A stretch of DNA of 64,000 nt. Origin: Palaemon carinicauda. Its lineage: Eukaryota; Arthropoda; Malacostraca; Decapoda; Palaemonidae. The DNA is taken from positions 316,962,427 through 317,026,426 of the forward strand of contig NC_090725.1 of NCBI RefSeq assembly GCF_036898095.1, given 5' to 3'. The position numbers and the translations under genes are program-made. Shown here piece after piece: positions 35,375 to 49,300 of the stretch. Position 1 is the first letter of the stretch. Every line of letters starts with the position of its first letter. The notes below the pieces were generated by a model, which was given only the letters and a program-made list of their open reading frames with translations, did not search any database and had not been told where the DNA came from.

Positions 35375-37310
35375 CAAAGTTATTACGTATTATGAAATTG
35401 TCGTAGAATGGTGCAACTTGTATAGGTTATCAGTTGTGGAAAGTCTTGGTGGATTGTTTGGCTACCATGTGCATGATTTTTTTTTTAGTTAAAATGTCGT
35501 TCATCACCATGAGGACCATTTTACCGCGAGTGCCCCTTTTTAATTTTTTTTCATTTTTTTGCCAAGTCATTTTTCCGTAAGATATTGCCAAATAGTGTCG
35601 TAAAACTTTTGCTTGTTTAGTGTTGGAAAGTGTGTCTAGATGATGTGGCTACCCATGCGTGACTTTGTTTTTGTCAGATACGACGTAGTTATTGGTATAT
35701 TGGGTATTTAACTGCGGTTGCCAATTTCTGTTTTTTTTCAATATTTGTAAAAAAATTTACGTAGTAAGGAATTGCCGTATATTATTCATTTTTTTTTTCA
35801 TGTTTATGTGTTAGAAAGTGTGCCTTGATGGTTGGGATAACACGTGCATGTCTTTTTTTTTATCTAAGATGCCGTATATTAGAATGTTGGGCATTTTACC
35901 GCGAGTGCCCCTTTTTCCTTTTTTTTCATTTTTTTGCCAAGTCATTTTTCCGTAAGATATTGCCAAATAGTGTCGTAAAACTTTTGCTTTTTTAGTGTTG
36001 GAAAGTGTGTCTAGATGATCTGGCTACCCATGCGTGACTTTGTTTTTGTCAGATACGACGTAGTTATTGGTATATTGGGTATTTAACTGCGGTTGCCAAT
36101 TTCTGTTTTTTTTTTCACTATTTGTAAAAATTTACTACGTATTAAGGAATTGCCGTATATTATTGTTTTTTTTTTCATGTTTATGTGTTAGAAAGTGTGC
36201 CTTGATGGTTGGGCTAACACGTGCATGTCTTTTTTTTTATCTGAGATGCCGTATATTAGAATGTTGGGCATTTTTCCGCGAGTGCCCCTTTTTATTTGTT
36301 TTGCATTTTTTTGCTCAGTCATGTTACCGTAAGGAATTGGTAAGTAGTGTCGCAAAACTTATATTTTTATAGTGTTGGAAAGTGTTTCTAGATGATCTGG
36401 CTACCCATGCCTATTTTTTTTTTAGCCAGATATGGCGTATATATAAGTATGTGTTCGATTTTCCTGTGATTGCCATTTTTTCGTTTTTTCCCATTTCTTT
36501 CAAAGTTACTACGTACTAAGGAACTATCACAGAGTAATGATTCTTTTATATGTTTATTTGTCGGAAAATGTGCCTTGATGGTTTGCCTAGCACGTGGCTG
36601 AAATTTTTTTTTCTGAAATGCCCTATATTAGAACGGCCATTTTTCCGCGAGTGCCCCTTTTTATTTGTTTTGCATTTTTTTGCTTAGTCATGTTACCGTA
36701 AGGAATTGGCAAGTAGTGTCGCAAAACTTATAATTTTATAGTGTTGGAAAGTGTTTCTAGATGATCTGGCTACCCATGCCTATCTTTTTTTTAGCCAGAT
36801 ATGGCATATATATAGGTATGTGTTCGATTTTCCTGTGATTGCCATTTTTTCATTTTTTCCCATTTCTTTCAATATTACTACATACTAAGGAACTATCACA
36901 GAGTAATGATTCATTTAGATGTTTATTTGTCGGAAAATGTGCCTTGATGGTTTGCCTAGCACGTGGCTGAATTTTTTTTTTCTGAAATGCCGTATATTAG
37001 AATGTTAGCCATTTTTCCGCGAGTGCCCCTTTTTATTTGTTTTGCATTTTTTTGCTTAGTCATGTTACCGTAAGGAATTGGCAAATAGTGTCGCAAAACT
37101 TATATTTTTATAGTGTTGGAAAGTGTTTCTAGATGATCTGGCTACCCATGCCTATCTTTTTTTTAGCCAGATATGGCGTATATATAGGTATGTGTTCGAT
37201 TTTCCGGTGATTGCCATTTTTTCATTTTTTCCCATTTCTTTCAAAATTACTACGTACTAAGGAACTATCACAGAGTAATGATTCCTCTAGATGTTTATTT
37301 GTCGGAAAAT
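35375..37310 (+). repeat. Internal tandem array of about 372-bp dimeric units
   Basis: The motif CCGCGAGTGCCCC recurs at 35524, 35899, 36276, 36645 and 37017 (spacings 375, 377, 369, 372). Each unit has two related halves of about 185 bp. Half A contains AGTGTTGGAAAGTGTGTCTA and GGCTACCCATGC; half B contains TGTTAGAAAGTGTGCCTTGA and AACACGTGCATG. Shared skeleton pieces (GTTRGAAAGTGTG, GCC/GAC before GTA) show the halves came from one ancestor. A degenerate half B (35375-35520) precedes the first full unit, and the last unit stops near 37310. Units 3-5 are more alike than units 1-2 are to them. Confidence 0.88.
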
Positions 37311-38240
37311 TTTGTTTCCTTCTTTTTTGATTGAATATCATCAAATTTTTTTAGCTAAAATATTATATTGTTTCACATTTTTGTTTTTTTTTCGATTTTA
37401 TTTCCCTTCAAAAAATTTTTTTTGGGTCAGAATTTTAATTTTATTGTCGTAAAATAATCGACAATTATCTAGCAACCCACCATACAATTTTTATGCATAT
37501 CCAATAATAATTAGATTAGTAAATAACACCTTGAAATTGACATACCCTTCCTACATTTCAAGTGGCAGATTAGGGAGTCTGAGTCAGTGTGGTTGGCGGC
37601 CATTTTGTGGACATATCCGAAGCGTAAGTTGCCCTATCTATATATATTCTTGTTCCCTATAGAATTTGTGATATTTTGGTTTATTTTTACCTGTATAAAC
37701 ATCATATTATATATTAAATATATGTATTTTTTTACGAAATTTCTAAGTACTCAAAAAATTACCTTTAGATATGGCCCCTGATATAAATGTAATTTACAAA
37801 ATAATGAAGATTTTTTTACGTATTTCTATTTTAGGATAACATATGTTTATTCCCTAAAAAAATTAGCCACTTCCTATTTCATTTGGGTACCCCAAAAAAT
37901 TCAGGAAATTTGGATAAATTTTTTTTGCCAAAAAAAGTTACCCTTTTTTTCTCATTTCAGATCTTCACCTCCATGGGTCTGACTTCATCCAAAATACATC
38001 AAGATGTGTCCTAAACATTCAAGAATCAATTCCTAAAAGGATTTGTGTATATATGTATAAACTTTTTTTTATGAACTTTTATGTCAGGTCTTTTTTTTCT
38101 ACTTAATTTTTTAAAATATTTATAATAAATAGTTTTTCTGCAGATGAATAGTATTTATCTTTACAGTTGTTTTAAGCATTCATTGAAGTTTTTTTTGGCA
38201 AAAGAAAAAAGAGGTTACTGCAAAAACTGATTTTTCAAGA
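37311..38240. other. AT-rich right arm of the piggyBac-like element, no gene
   Basis: Very T-rich sequence with many T(6-9) runs. The 64-codon frame at 37587-37781 is hydrophobic by base composition only. I recognise no transposase remnant. Confidence 0.5.
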
Positions 38241-38301
38241 ATTTTTTTTGGCGTCAGGGTCGTTCGCGTCCGAGTATACCCTTAAAGGGGTGTCCGAGGA
38301 G

Positions 38302-38316
38302 CGTACCTATCCAGGG
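38302..38316 (-). repeat. Terminal inverted repeat, right
   Basis: CGTACCTATCCAGGG, perfect inverse of the left terminus. Confidence 0.92.
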
Positions 38317-38320
38317 TTAA
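38317..38320. repeat. TTAA target-site duplication, right
   Basis: Second TTAA; joining it to the left flank restores ATAGATTAAAGTATAGAG of a normal satellite monomer. Confidence 0.92.
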
Positions 38321-41300
38321 AGTATAGAGTCTATACTTCTGTTAGTGAAAAGAGAACATTTTGAGAAACATTATTTTTTCCTGGTTTTATATGGATAGAT
38401 TAACGTAAAGAGTATTTTATTCTGTTAGTGAAAGGAGAACATTTGAAGAAACATTATTTTTTCCTGGTTTTATATGGATAGTTTAAAGTATAGAGTATCT
38501 TGTTTTGTTAGAGAAAAGAGAACATTTGAAAAAACATTATCCTTTGCTGGTTTTATATGGATAGATTAAAGTATAGAGTATCTTGTTCTGTTACTGAAAA
38601 GAGAACTTTTGAAGAAACATTAATTTTTCCTGGTGTTATAACAATAGATTAAAGTATAGAGTATCCCGTTCTGTTGCTGAAAAGAGAAGATTAAGAGAAA
38701 AATGATTTTATCCTGGTTTTATATGGATAGATAAAAGTATAGAGTATCTTGTTCTGTTACTGAAAAAAAAAAACATTTGGAGAAACATTATTTTTTCCTG
38801 GTATTATATGGATAGAAAAAAGTATAGAGTATCTTGTTCTGTTAGTGAAAAGAGAACATTTGGAGAAACATTATTTTTTCCTGGTTTTATATGGATAGAT
38901 TAAAGAATAGAGTATCTTGTTCTGTTACTGAAAAGAGAACATTTGGAGAAACGTTATTTTTTTACTGTTTTTATATGGATAGATTAAAGTATAGAGTATC
39001 TTGTTCTGTTAGTGAAAAGAGAACATTTGGAGAAACATAATATTTTCCTGGTTTTATATGGATAGATAAAAGTATAGAGTATCTTGTTCTGTTAGTGAAA
39101 AGAGAACATTTGGAGAAACATTATTTTTTCCTGGTTTTACATGGATAGATTAAAGTATAGAGTATCTTGTTCTGTTACTGAAAAGAGAACATTTGATGAA
39201 ATATTATTTTTTCCTGGTTTTATATGGATAGATAAAAGTATAGAGTATCTAGTTCTGTTACTGAAAAGAGAACATTTGGAGAAACATTATTTTTTCCTGG
39301 TTTTATATGGATAGATAAAAGTATAGAGTATCTGGTTCTGTTGCTGAAAAGAGAACATTTGGAGAAACATTATTTTTCCCTGATTTTATATGGATAGATA
39401 AAAGTATAGCCAATCTTGTTCTTTTACTGAAAAGAGAACATTTGGAGAAACATTATTTGTTCGTGGTTTTATATGAATAGATTAAAGTATAGAGTATCTA
39501 GTTCTGTCAGTGAAAAGAGAACATTTGGAGAAACATTATTTTTTCGTGGTTTTAAATGGATAGATTAACGTATAGAGTATTTTATTCTGTTAGTGAAAAG
39601 AGAACATTTGAAGAAACATTATTTTTTCCTGGTTTTATATGGATAGGTTAAAGTAAAGAGTATCTAGTTTTGTTAGAGAAAAGAGAACATTTGAAGAAAC
39701 ATTATCCTTTGCTGGTTTTATATGGATAGATTAAAGTATAGAGTATCTTGTTTTGTTACTGAAAAGAGAACATCTGAAGAAACATTAATTTTTCCTGGTG
39801 TTATAACAATAGATTAAAGTATGGAGTATCTCGTTCTGTTGCTGAAAAGAGAAGATTTGGAGAAAAATGATTTTATCCTGGTTTTATATGGATAGATAAA
39901 AGTATAGGGTATCTTGTTCTGTTACTGAAAAAAAAAAACATTTTGATAAACATTATTTTTTCCTGGTATTATATGGATAGAAAAAAGTATAGAGTATCTT
40001 GTTCTGTTAGTGAAAAGAGAACATTTGGAGAAACATTTTTTTTCCTGGTTTTATATGGATAGATTAAAGAATAGAGTATCTTGTTCTGTTACTGAAAAGA
40101 GAACATTTGGAGAAACGTTATTTTTTTACTGTTTTTATATGGATAGATTAAAGTATAGAGTATCTTGTTCTGTTAGTGAAAAGAGAACATTTGGAGAAAC
40201 ATAATATTTTCCTGGTTTTATATGGATAGATAAAAGTATAGAGTATCTTGTTCTGTTAGTGAAAAGAGAACATTTGGAGAAACATTATTTTTTCCTGGTT
40301 TTACATGGATAGATTAAAGTATAGAGTATCTTGTTCTGTTACTGAAAAGAGAACATTTGATGAAATATTATTTTTTCCTGGTTTTATATGGATAGATAAA
40401 AGTATAGAGTATCTAGTTCTGTTACTGAAAAGAGAACATTTGGAAAAACATTATTTTTTTCCTGGTTTTATATGGATAGATAAAAGTATAGAGTATCTGG
40501 TTCTGTTGCTGAAAAGAGAACATTTGGAGAAACATTCTTTTTTCCTGATTTTATATGGATAGATAAAAGTATAGCAAATCTCATTCTGTTACTGAAAAGA
40601 GAACATTTGGAGAAACATTATTTGTTCGTGGTTTTATATGGATAGATTAAAGTATAGAGTATCTAGTTCTGTCAGTGAAAAGAGAACATTTGGAGAAACA
40701 TTATTTTTTCGTGGTTTTATATGGATAGATTAAATTATAGAGTATCTTGTTCTGTTAGTGTAAAGAGAACATTTGGAGAAACATTATTTTTTCGTATTTT
40801 TATATGGATAGATTAAAGTATAGAGCATCTGGTTCTGTTACTGAAAAGAGAACATTTGGAGGAACATTATTTTTTCGTGGTTTTATATGGATGGATAAAA
40901 GTATAGAGTATCTTGTTCTGTTAGTGAAAAGAGAACATTTGGAGAAACATTATTTTTTTCCTGGTTTTATATGGATAGATAAAAGCATAGAGTATCTTGT
41001 TCTGTTACTGAAAAGAGAACATTTGGAGAAACATTACTTTTTCCTGGTTATATATGGATAGATTAAAGTATAGAGTCTATAGTTCTGTTAGTGAAAAGAA
41101 AACATTTGGAGAAACATTATTTTTTCCTGGTTTTATATGGATAGATCAATGTATAGAGTATTTTGTTGTTAGTGAAAAGAGAACATTTGGAGAAACATTA
41201 TTTTTTCCTGGTTTTATATGGATAGGTTAAAGTATAGAGTATCTAGTTTTGTTGGTGAAAAGAGAACATTTGGAGAAACATTATTCTTTCCTGGTTTTAT

Positions 41301-44300
41301 ATGGATAGATTAAAGTATAGAGTATCTTGTTCAGTTACTGAAAAGAGAACATTTGAAGAAACATTAATTTTTCCTGGTGTTATAACAATAGATTAAAGTA
41401 TAGAGTATCTCGTTCTGTTGCTGAAAAGAGAAGATTTGGAGAGAAATGATTTTATCCTGGTTTTATATGGATAGATAAAAGTATAGAGTATCTTGTTCTG
41501 TTACTGAAAAAAGAACATTTGGAGAAACATTATTTTTTCCTGGTATTATATGAATAGAAAAAAGTATAGAGTATCTTGTTCTGTTAGTGAAAAGAGAACA
41601 TTTGGAGAAACATTATTTTTTCCTGGTTATATATGGATAGATTAAAGTATAGAGTCTATAGTTCTGTTAGTGAAAAGAGAACATTTTGAGAAATATTATT
41701 TTTTCCAGGTTTTATATGGATAGATTAACGTATAGAGTATTTTATTCTGTTAGTGAAAAGAGAACATTTGAAGAAACATTATTTTTTCCTGGTTTTATAT
41801 GGATAGGTTAAAGTATAGAGTATCTAGTTTTGTTAGAGAAAAGAGAACATTTGGAGAAACATTATTCTTTGCTGGTTTTATATGGATAGATTAAAGTATA
41901 GAGTATCTTGTTCTGTTACTGAAAAGAGAACATTTGAAGAAACATTAATTTTTCCTGGTGTTATAACAATAGATTAAAGTATAGAGTATCTCGTTCTGTT
42001 GCTGAAAAGAGAAGATTTTGAGAAAAAAGATTTTATCCTGGTTTTATATGAATAGATAAAAGTATAGATTATCTTGTTCTGTTACTGAAAAAAAAACATT
42101 TGGAGAAACATTATTTTTTCCTTGTATTATATGGATAGAAAAAAGTATAGAGTATCTTGTTCTGTTAGTGAAAAGAGAACATTTGGAGAAACATTATTTT
42201 TTCCTGGTTTTATATGAATAGATTAAAGAATAGAGTATTTTGTTCTGTTACTGAAAAGAGAACATTTGGAGAAACGTTATTTTTTTACTGTTTTTATATG
42301 GATAGATTAAAGTATAGAGTATCTTGTTCTGTTGGTGAAAAGAGAACATTTGGAGAAACATAATATTTTCCTGGTTTTATATGGATAGAAAAAAGTATAG
42401 AGTATCTTGTTCTGTTAGTGAAAAGAGAACATTTGGAGAAACCTTATTTTTTCCTGGTTTTATATGGATAGATTAAAGTATAGAGTATCTAGTTCTGTTA
42501 CTGAAAAGAGGACATTTGGAGAAACATTATTTTTTCCTGGTTTTATATGGGTAGATAAAAGTATAGAGTATCTTGTTCTGTTACTGAAAAGAGAACATTT
42601 GGAGAAACATTATTTTTTCGTAGTTTTATATGGATAGATTAAAGTATAGAGTATCTTGTTCTGTTACTGAAAAGAGAACATTTGAAGAAACATTATTTTT
42701 TCCTGGTTTTATATGCATAGATTAAAGTATAGAGAATCTTGTTCTGTTACTGAAAAGAGAACATTTGGAGAAACATTATTTTTTCCTGGTTTTATATGGA
42801 TAGATTAAAGTATAGAGTATCTAGTTCTGTTACTGAAAAGAGAACATTTGGAGAAACATTATTTTTTCCTGGTTTTATATGGGTAGATTAAAGTATAGAG
42901 TATCTAGTTCTGTTACTGAAAAGAGAACATTTGGAGAAACATTATTTTTTCCTGGTTTATATGAATAGATTAAAGTATAGAGTATCTAGTTCTATTAGTG
43001 AAAAGAGAACATTTGGAGAAACATTATTTTTTACTGTTTTTATATGGATAGATTAAAGTATAGAGTATCTTGTTCTGTTAGTGAAAAGAGAACATTTGGA
43101 GAAACATTATTTTTTCCTGGTTTTATATGGATAGATAAAAGTATAGAGTATCTTGTTCTGTTAGTGAAAAGAGAACATTTGGAGAAACATTATTTTTTCC
43201 TGGTTTTATATGGATAGATTAAAGTATAGAGTATCTTGTTCTGTTAGTGAAAAGAGAACATTTGAGAAACATTATTTTTTCCTGGTTTTAAATGGATAGA
43301 TAAAAGTATAGAGTATCTAGTTCTGTTACCTGAAAAGAGAACATTTGGAGAAACATTATTTTTTCCTGGTTTTATATGGATAGATAAAAGTATAGAGTAT
43401 CTGGTTCTGTTGCTGAAAAGAGAACATTTGGAGAAACATTATTTTTTCCTGGTTTTATATGGATAGATAAAAGTATAGAGTATCTTGTTCTGTTAGTGAA
43501 AAGAGAACATTTGGAGAAACATTATTTTTTCCTGGTTTTATATGGATAGATTAAAGTATAGAGTATCTAGTTCTGTTAGTGAAAAGAGAACATTTGGAGA
43601 AACATTATTTTTTCGTGGTTTTATATGGATAGATTAAAGTATAGAGTATCTTGTTCTGTTAGTGAAAAGAGAACATTTGAGAAACATTAATTTTTTCTGG
43701 TTTTATATGGATAGATTAAAGTATAGAGTATCTTGTTCTGTTACTGAAAAGAGAACATTTTGAGAACCATTTTTTTTCCTGGTTTTATATGGATAGATAA
43801 AAGTATAGAGTATCTTGTTCTGTTACTGAAAAGAGAACATTTGGAGAAACATTATTTTTTCCTGGTTTTATATGGATAGATAAAAGTATAGAGTATCTTG
43901 TTCTGTTAGTGAAAAGAGAACATTTGGAGAAACATTATTTTTTCCTGGTTTTATATGGATAGATAAAAGTATAGAGTATCTTGTTCTGTTACTGAAAAGA
44001 GAACATTTGGAGAAACATTATTTTTTCCTGTTTATATGGATAGATTAAAGTATAGAGTCTTGTTCTGTTAGTGAAAAGAGAACATTTGGAGAAACATTAT
44101 TTTTTCCTGGTTTTATATGGATAGATTAAGTATAGAGTATTGTTCTGTTAGTGAAAAGAGAACATTTGGAGAAACATTATTTTTTCCTGGTTTTATATGG
44201 ATAGTTAAAGTATAGAGTATCTTGTTCTGTTAGTGAAAAGAGAACATTTGGAGAAACATTATTTTTTCTGGTTTTATATGGATAGATTAAAGTATAGAGT

Positions 44301-46399
44301 ATCTTGTTCTGTTACTGAAAAGAGAACATTTGGAGAAACATTATTTTTTCCTGGTTTTATATGGATAGATTAAAGTATAGAGTATCTGTTCTGTTGCTGA
44401 AAAGAGAACATTTGGAGAAACATTATTTTTTCCTGGTTTTATATGGATAGATAAAAGTATAGAGTATCTTGTTCTGTTACTGAAAAGAGAACATTTGGAG
44501 AAACATTATTTTTTCCTGGTTTTATATGGATAGATAAAAGTATAGAGTATCTTGTTCTGTTACTGAAAAGAGAACATTTGGAGAAACATTATTTTTTCCT
44601 GGTTTTATATGGATAGATTAAAGTATAGAGTATCTTGTTCTGTTAGTGAAAAGAGAACATTTGGAGAAACATTATTTTTTCTGTTTTTATATGGATAGAT
44701 TAAAGTATAGAGTATCTTGTTCTGTTAGTGAAAAGAGAACATTTGGAGAAACATTATTTTTTCCTGGTTTTATATGGATAGATAAAAGTATAGAGTATCT
44801 TGTTCTGTTAGTGAAAAGAGAACATTTGGAGAAACATTATTTTTTCCTGGTTTTATATGGATAGATAAAAGTATAGAGTATCTTGTTCTGTTACTGAAAA
44901 GAGAACATTTGGAGAAACATTATTTTTTCCTGGTTTTATATGGATAGATAAAAGTATAGAGTATCTTGTTCTGTTACTGAAAAGAGAACATTTGGAGAAA
45001 CATTATTTTTTCGTAGTTTTATATGGATAGATTAAAGTATAGAGTATCTTGTTCTGTTACTGAAAAGAGAACATTTGAGAAACATTATTTTTTCCTGGTT
45101 TTATATGGATAGATTAAAGTATAGAGTATCTTGTTCTGTTACTGAAAAGAGAACATTTGGAGAAACATTATTTTTTCCTGGTTTTATATGGATAGATTAA
45201 AGTATAGAGTATCTAGTTCTGTTACTGAAAAGAGAACATTTGGAGAAACATTATTTTTTCCTGGTTTTATATGGATAGATAAAAGTATAGAGTATCTTGT
45301 TCTGTTACTGAAAAGAGAACATTTGGAGAAACATTATTTTTTCCTGGTTATATATGAATAGATTAAAGTATAGAGTATCTAGTTCTGTTAGTGAAAAGAG
45401 AACATTTGGAGAAACATTATTTTTTACTGGTTTTATATGGATAGATTAAAGTATAGAGTATCTTGTTCTGTTAGTGAAAAGAGAACATTTGGAGAAACAT
45501 ATTTTTTCCTGGTTTTATATGGATAGATAAAAGTATAGAGTATCTTGTTCTGTTAGTGAAAAGAGAACATTTGGAGAAACATTATTTTTTCCTGGTTTTA
45601 TATGGATAGATTAAAGTATAGAGTATCTTGTTCTGTTAGTGAAAAGAGAACATTTGAGAAATATTATTTTTTCCTGGTTTTATATGGATAGATTAAAGTA
45701 TAGAGTATCTTGTTCTGTTAGTGAAAAGAGAACATTTGGAGAAACATTATTTTTTATCTTTTTATATGGATAGATAAAGTATAGAGTATCTTGTTCTGTT
45801 AGTGAAAAGAGAACATTTGGAGAAACATATTTTTTCCTGGTTTTATATGGATAAATAAAAGTATAGAGTATCTTGTTCTGTTACTGAAAAGAGAACATTT
45901 GAGAAACATTATTTTTTCCTGGTTTTATATGGATAGATAAAAGTATAGAGTATCTAGTTCTGTTACTGAAAAGAGAACATTTGGAGAAACATTATTTTTT
46001 CCTGGTTTTATATGGATAGATAAAAGTATAGAGTATCTGGTTATGTTGCTGAAAAGAGAACATTTGGAGAAACATTATTTTTTCCTGATTTTATATGGAT
46101 AGATAAAAGTATAGAGTATCTTATTCTGTTACTGAAAAGAGAACATTTGGAGAAACATTATTTTTCGTGGTTTTATATGGATAGATTAAAGTATAGAGTA
46201 TCTAGTTCTGTCAGTGAAAAGAGAACATTTGGAGAAACATTATTTTTTCGTGGTTTTATATGGATAGATTAAAGTATAGAGTATCTTGTTCTGTTAGTGA
46301 AAAGAGAACATTTGGAGAAACATTATTTTTTCGTAGTTTTATATGGATAGATTAAAGTATAGAGTATCTTGTTCTGTTACTGAAAAGAGAACATTTGGA

Positions 46400-49300
46400 G
46401 AAACATTATTTTTTCGTGGTTTTATATGGATAGATAAAATTATAGAGTATCTGGTTCTGTTACTGAAAAGAGAACATTTGGAGAAACATTATTTTTTCGT
46501 GGTTTTATATGGATAGATAAAAGTATAGAGTATCTTGTTCTGTTAGTGAAAAGAGAACATTTGGAGAAACATTATTTTTTTCCTGGTTTTATATGGATAG
46601 ATAAAATTATAGAGTATCTTGTTCTGTTACTGAAAAGAGAACATTTGGAGAAACATTATTTTTTCCTGGTTATATATGGATAGATTAAAGTATAGAGTAT
46701 CTATAGTTCTGGTAGTGAAAAGAGAACATTTGGAGAAACATTATTTTTTCGTGGTTTTATATGAATAGATTAAAGTATAGAGTATCTTGTTCTGTTAGTG
46801 AAAAGAGAACATTTGGAGAAACATTATTTTTTCCTGGTTTTATATGGATAGATTAAGTATAGAGTATCTTGTTCTGTTACTGAAAAGAGAACATTTGGAG
46901 AAACATTATTTTTTCCTGGTTTTATATGGATAGATTAAAGTATAGAGTATTTTGTTCTGTTAGTGAAAAGAGAACATTTGGAGAAACATTATTTTTTCCT
47001 GGTTTTATATGGATAGGTTAAAGTATAGAGTATCTAGTTTTGTTAGTGAAAAGAGAACATTTGGAGAAACATTATTCTTTCCTGGTTTTATATGGAATAG
47101 ATTAAAGTATAGAGTATCTTGTTCTGTTACTGAAAAGAGAACATTTGAGAAACATTATTTTTCCTGGTTTTATAATAGATAAAAGTATAGAGTATCTCGT
47201 TCTGTTGCTGAAAAGAGAAGATTTGGAGAAAACATTATTTTTCCTGGTTTTATATGGATAGAAAAGTATAGAGTATCTTGTTTCTGTTAGTGAAAAGAGA
47301 ACATTTGGAGAAACATTATTTTTTCCTGGTTTTATATGGATAGATTAAAGAATAGAGTATCTTGTTCTGTTACTGAAAAGATAACATTTGGAGAAACGTT
47401 ATTTTTTTACTGTTTTTATATGGATAGATTAAAGTATAGAGTATCTTGTTCTGTTAGTGAAAAGAGAACATTTGGAGAAACATAATATTTTCCTGGTTTT
47501 ATATGGATAGATAAAAGTATAGAGTATCCTGTTCTGTTAGTGAAAAGAGAACATTTGGAGAAACATTATTTTTTCCTGGTTTTATATGGATAGATTAAAG
47601 TATAGAGTATCTAGTTCTGTTACTGAAAAGAGAACATTTGGAGAAACATTTTTTCCTGGTTTTATATGGGTAGATAAAAGTATAGAGTATATTGTTCTGT
47701 TACTGAAAAGAGAACATTTGGAGAAACATTATTTTTTCGTAGTTTTATATGGATAGATTAAAGTATAGAGTATCTTGTTCTGTTACTGAAAAGAGAACAT
47801 TTGAAGAAACATTATTTTTTCCTGGTTTTATATGCATAGATTAAAGTATAGAGTATCTTGTTCTGTTACTGAAAAGAGAACATTTGGAGAAACATTTTTT
47901 TTTCTGGTTTTATATGGATAGATTAAAGTATAGAGTATCTAGTTCTGTTACTGAAAAGAGAACATTTGGAGAAACATTATTTTTTCCTGGTTTTATATGG
48001 GTAGATAAAAGTATAGAGTATCTAGTTCTGTTACTGAAAAGAGAACATTAGGAGAAACATTATTTTTTCCTGGTTATATATGAATAGATTAAAGTATAGA
48101 GTATCTAGTTCTGTTAGTGAAAAGAGATCATTTGGAGAAACATTATTTTTTACTGTTTTTATATGGATAGATTAAAGTATAGAGTATCTTGTTCTATTAG
48201 TGAAAAGAGAACATTTGGAGAAACATAATTTTTTCCTGGTTTTATATGGATAGATAAAAGTATAGAGTATCTGGTTCTGTTAGTGAAAAGAGAACATTTG
48301 GAGAAACATTATTTTTTTCCTGGTTTTATATGGATAGATTAAAGTATAGAGTATCTAGTTCTGTTAGTGAAAAGAGAACATTTGATGAAATATTATTTTT
48401 CCTGGTTTTATATGGATAGATAAAAGTATAGAGTATCTAGTTCTGTTACCGAAAAGAGAACATTTGGAGAAACATTATTTTTTCCTGGTTTTATATGGAT
48501 AGATAAAAGTATAGAGTATCTGGTTCTGTTGCTGAAAAGAGAACATTTGGAGAAACATTATTTTTTCCTGGTTTTATATGGATAGATAAAAGTATAGCGT
48601 ATCTTGTTCTGTTACTGAAAAGAGAACATTTGGAGAAACATTATTTGTTCCTGGTTTTATATGGATAGATTAAAGTATAGAGTATCTAGTTCTGTCAGTG
48701 AAAAGAGAACATTTGGAGAAACATTATTTTTTCGTGGTTTTATATGGATAGATTAAAGTATAGAGTATCTTGTTCTGTTACTGAAAAGAGAACATTTTGA
48801 GAAACATTATTTTTTTCCTGGTTTTATATGGATAGATAAAAGTATAGAGTATCTTGTTCTGTTACTGAAAAGAGAACATTTGGAGAAACATTATTTTTTC
48901 GTGGTTTTATATGGATAGATAAAAGTATAGAGTATCTTGTTCTGTTAGTGAAAAGAGAACATTTGGAGAAACATTATTTTTTTCCTGGTTTTTTTATGGA
49001 TAGATAAAAGTATAGAGTATCTTGTTCTGTTACTGAAAAGAGAACATTTGGATAAACATTTTTTTCCTGGTTATATATGGATAGATTAAAGTATAGAGTC
49101 TATAGTTCTGTTAGTGAAAAGAGAACATTTGGAGAAATATTATTTTTTCCATGTTCTATATGGATAGATTAACGTATAGAGTATTTTATTCTGTTAGTGA
49201 AAAGAGAACATTTGAAGAAACATTATTTTTTCCTGGTTTTATATGGATAGGTTAAAGTATAGAGTATCTAGTTTTGTTAGAGAAAAGAGAACATTTGGAG

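Larger units (their letters stand above)
35135..38316. mobile_element. Non-autonomous piggyBac-like DNA transposon inside the satellite
   Basis: A 3,182-bp insertion splits one satellite monomer exactly at TTAA. It begins CCCTGGATAGGTACG and ends with the perfect reverse complement CGTACCTATCCAGGG. TTAA duplication plus CCC...GGG termini is characteristic of the piggyBac superfamily. Further in, CGACCC..GGCGTC followed by eight A (35164-35181) pairs imperfectly with the right side (about 38252-38270), giving a subterminal inverted repeat offset by about 20 bp. GGGTCG...CGCGACCGAGT (about 35325) and GGGTCGTTCGCGTCCGAGT (about 38257) form a subterminal direct repeat. No transposase is present: frames at 35211, 36067 and 37587 are short with no recognisable motif. 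Clean termini and duplication suggest a fairly young insertion. Confidence 0.88.

Noticed and set aside
35211..37781. Transposase remnant in the piggyBac-like element
   Set aside because: The three open frames (35211, 36067, 37587) are at most 101 residues, low-complexity or repeat-derived, with no DDD catalytic block recognisable.
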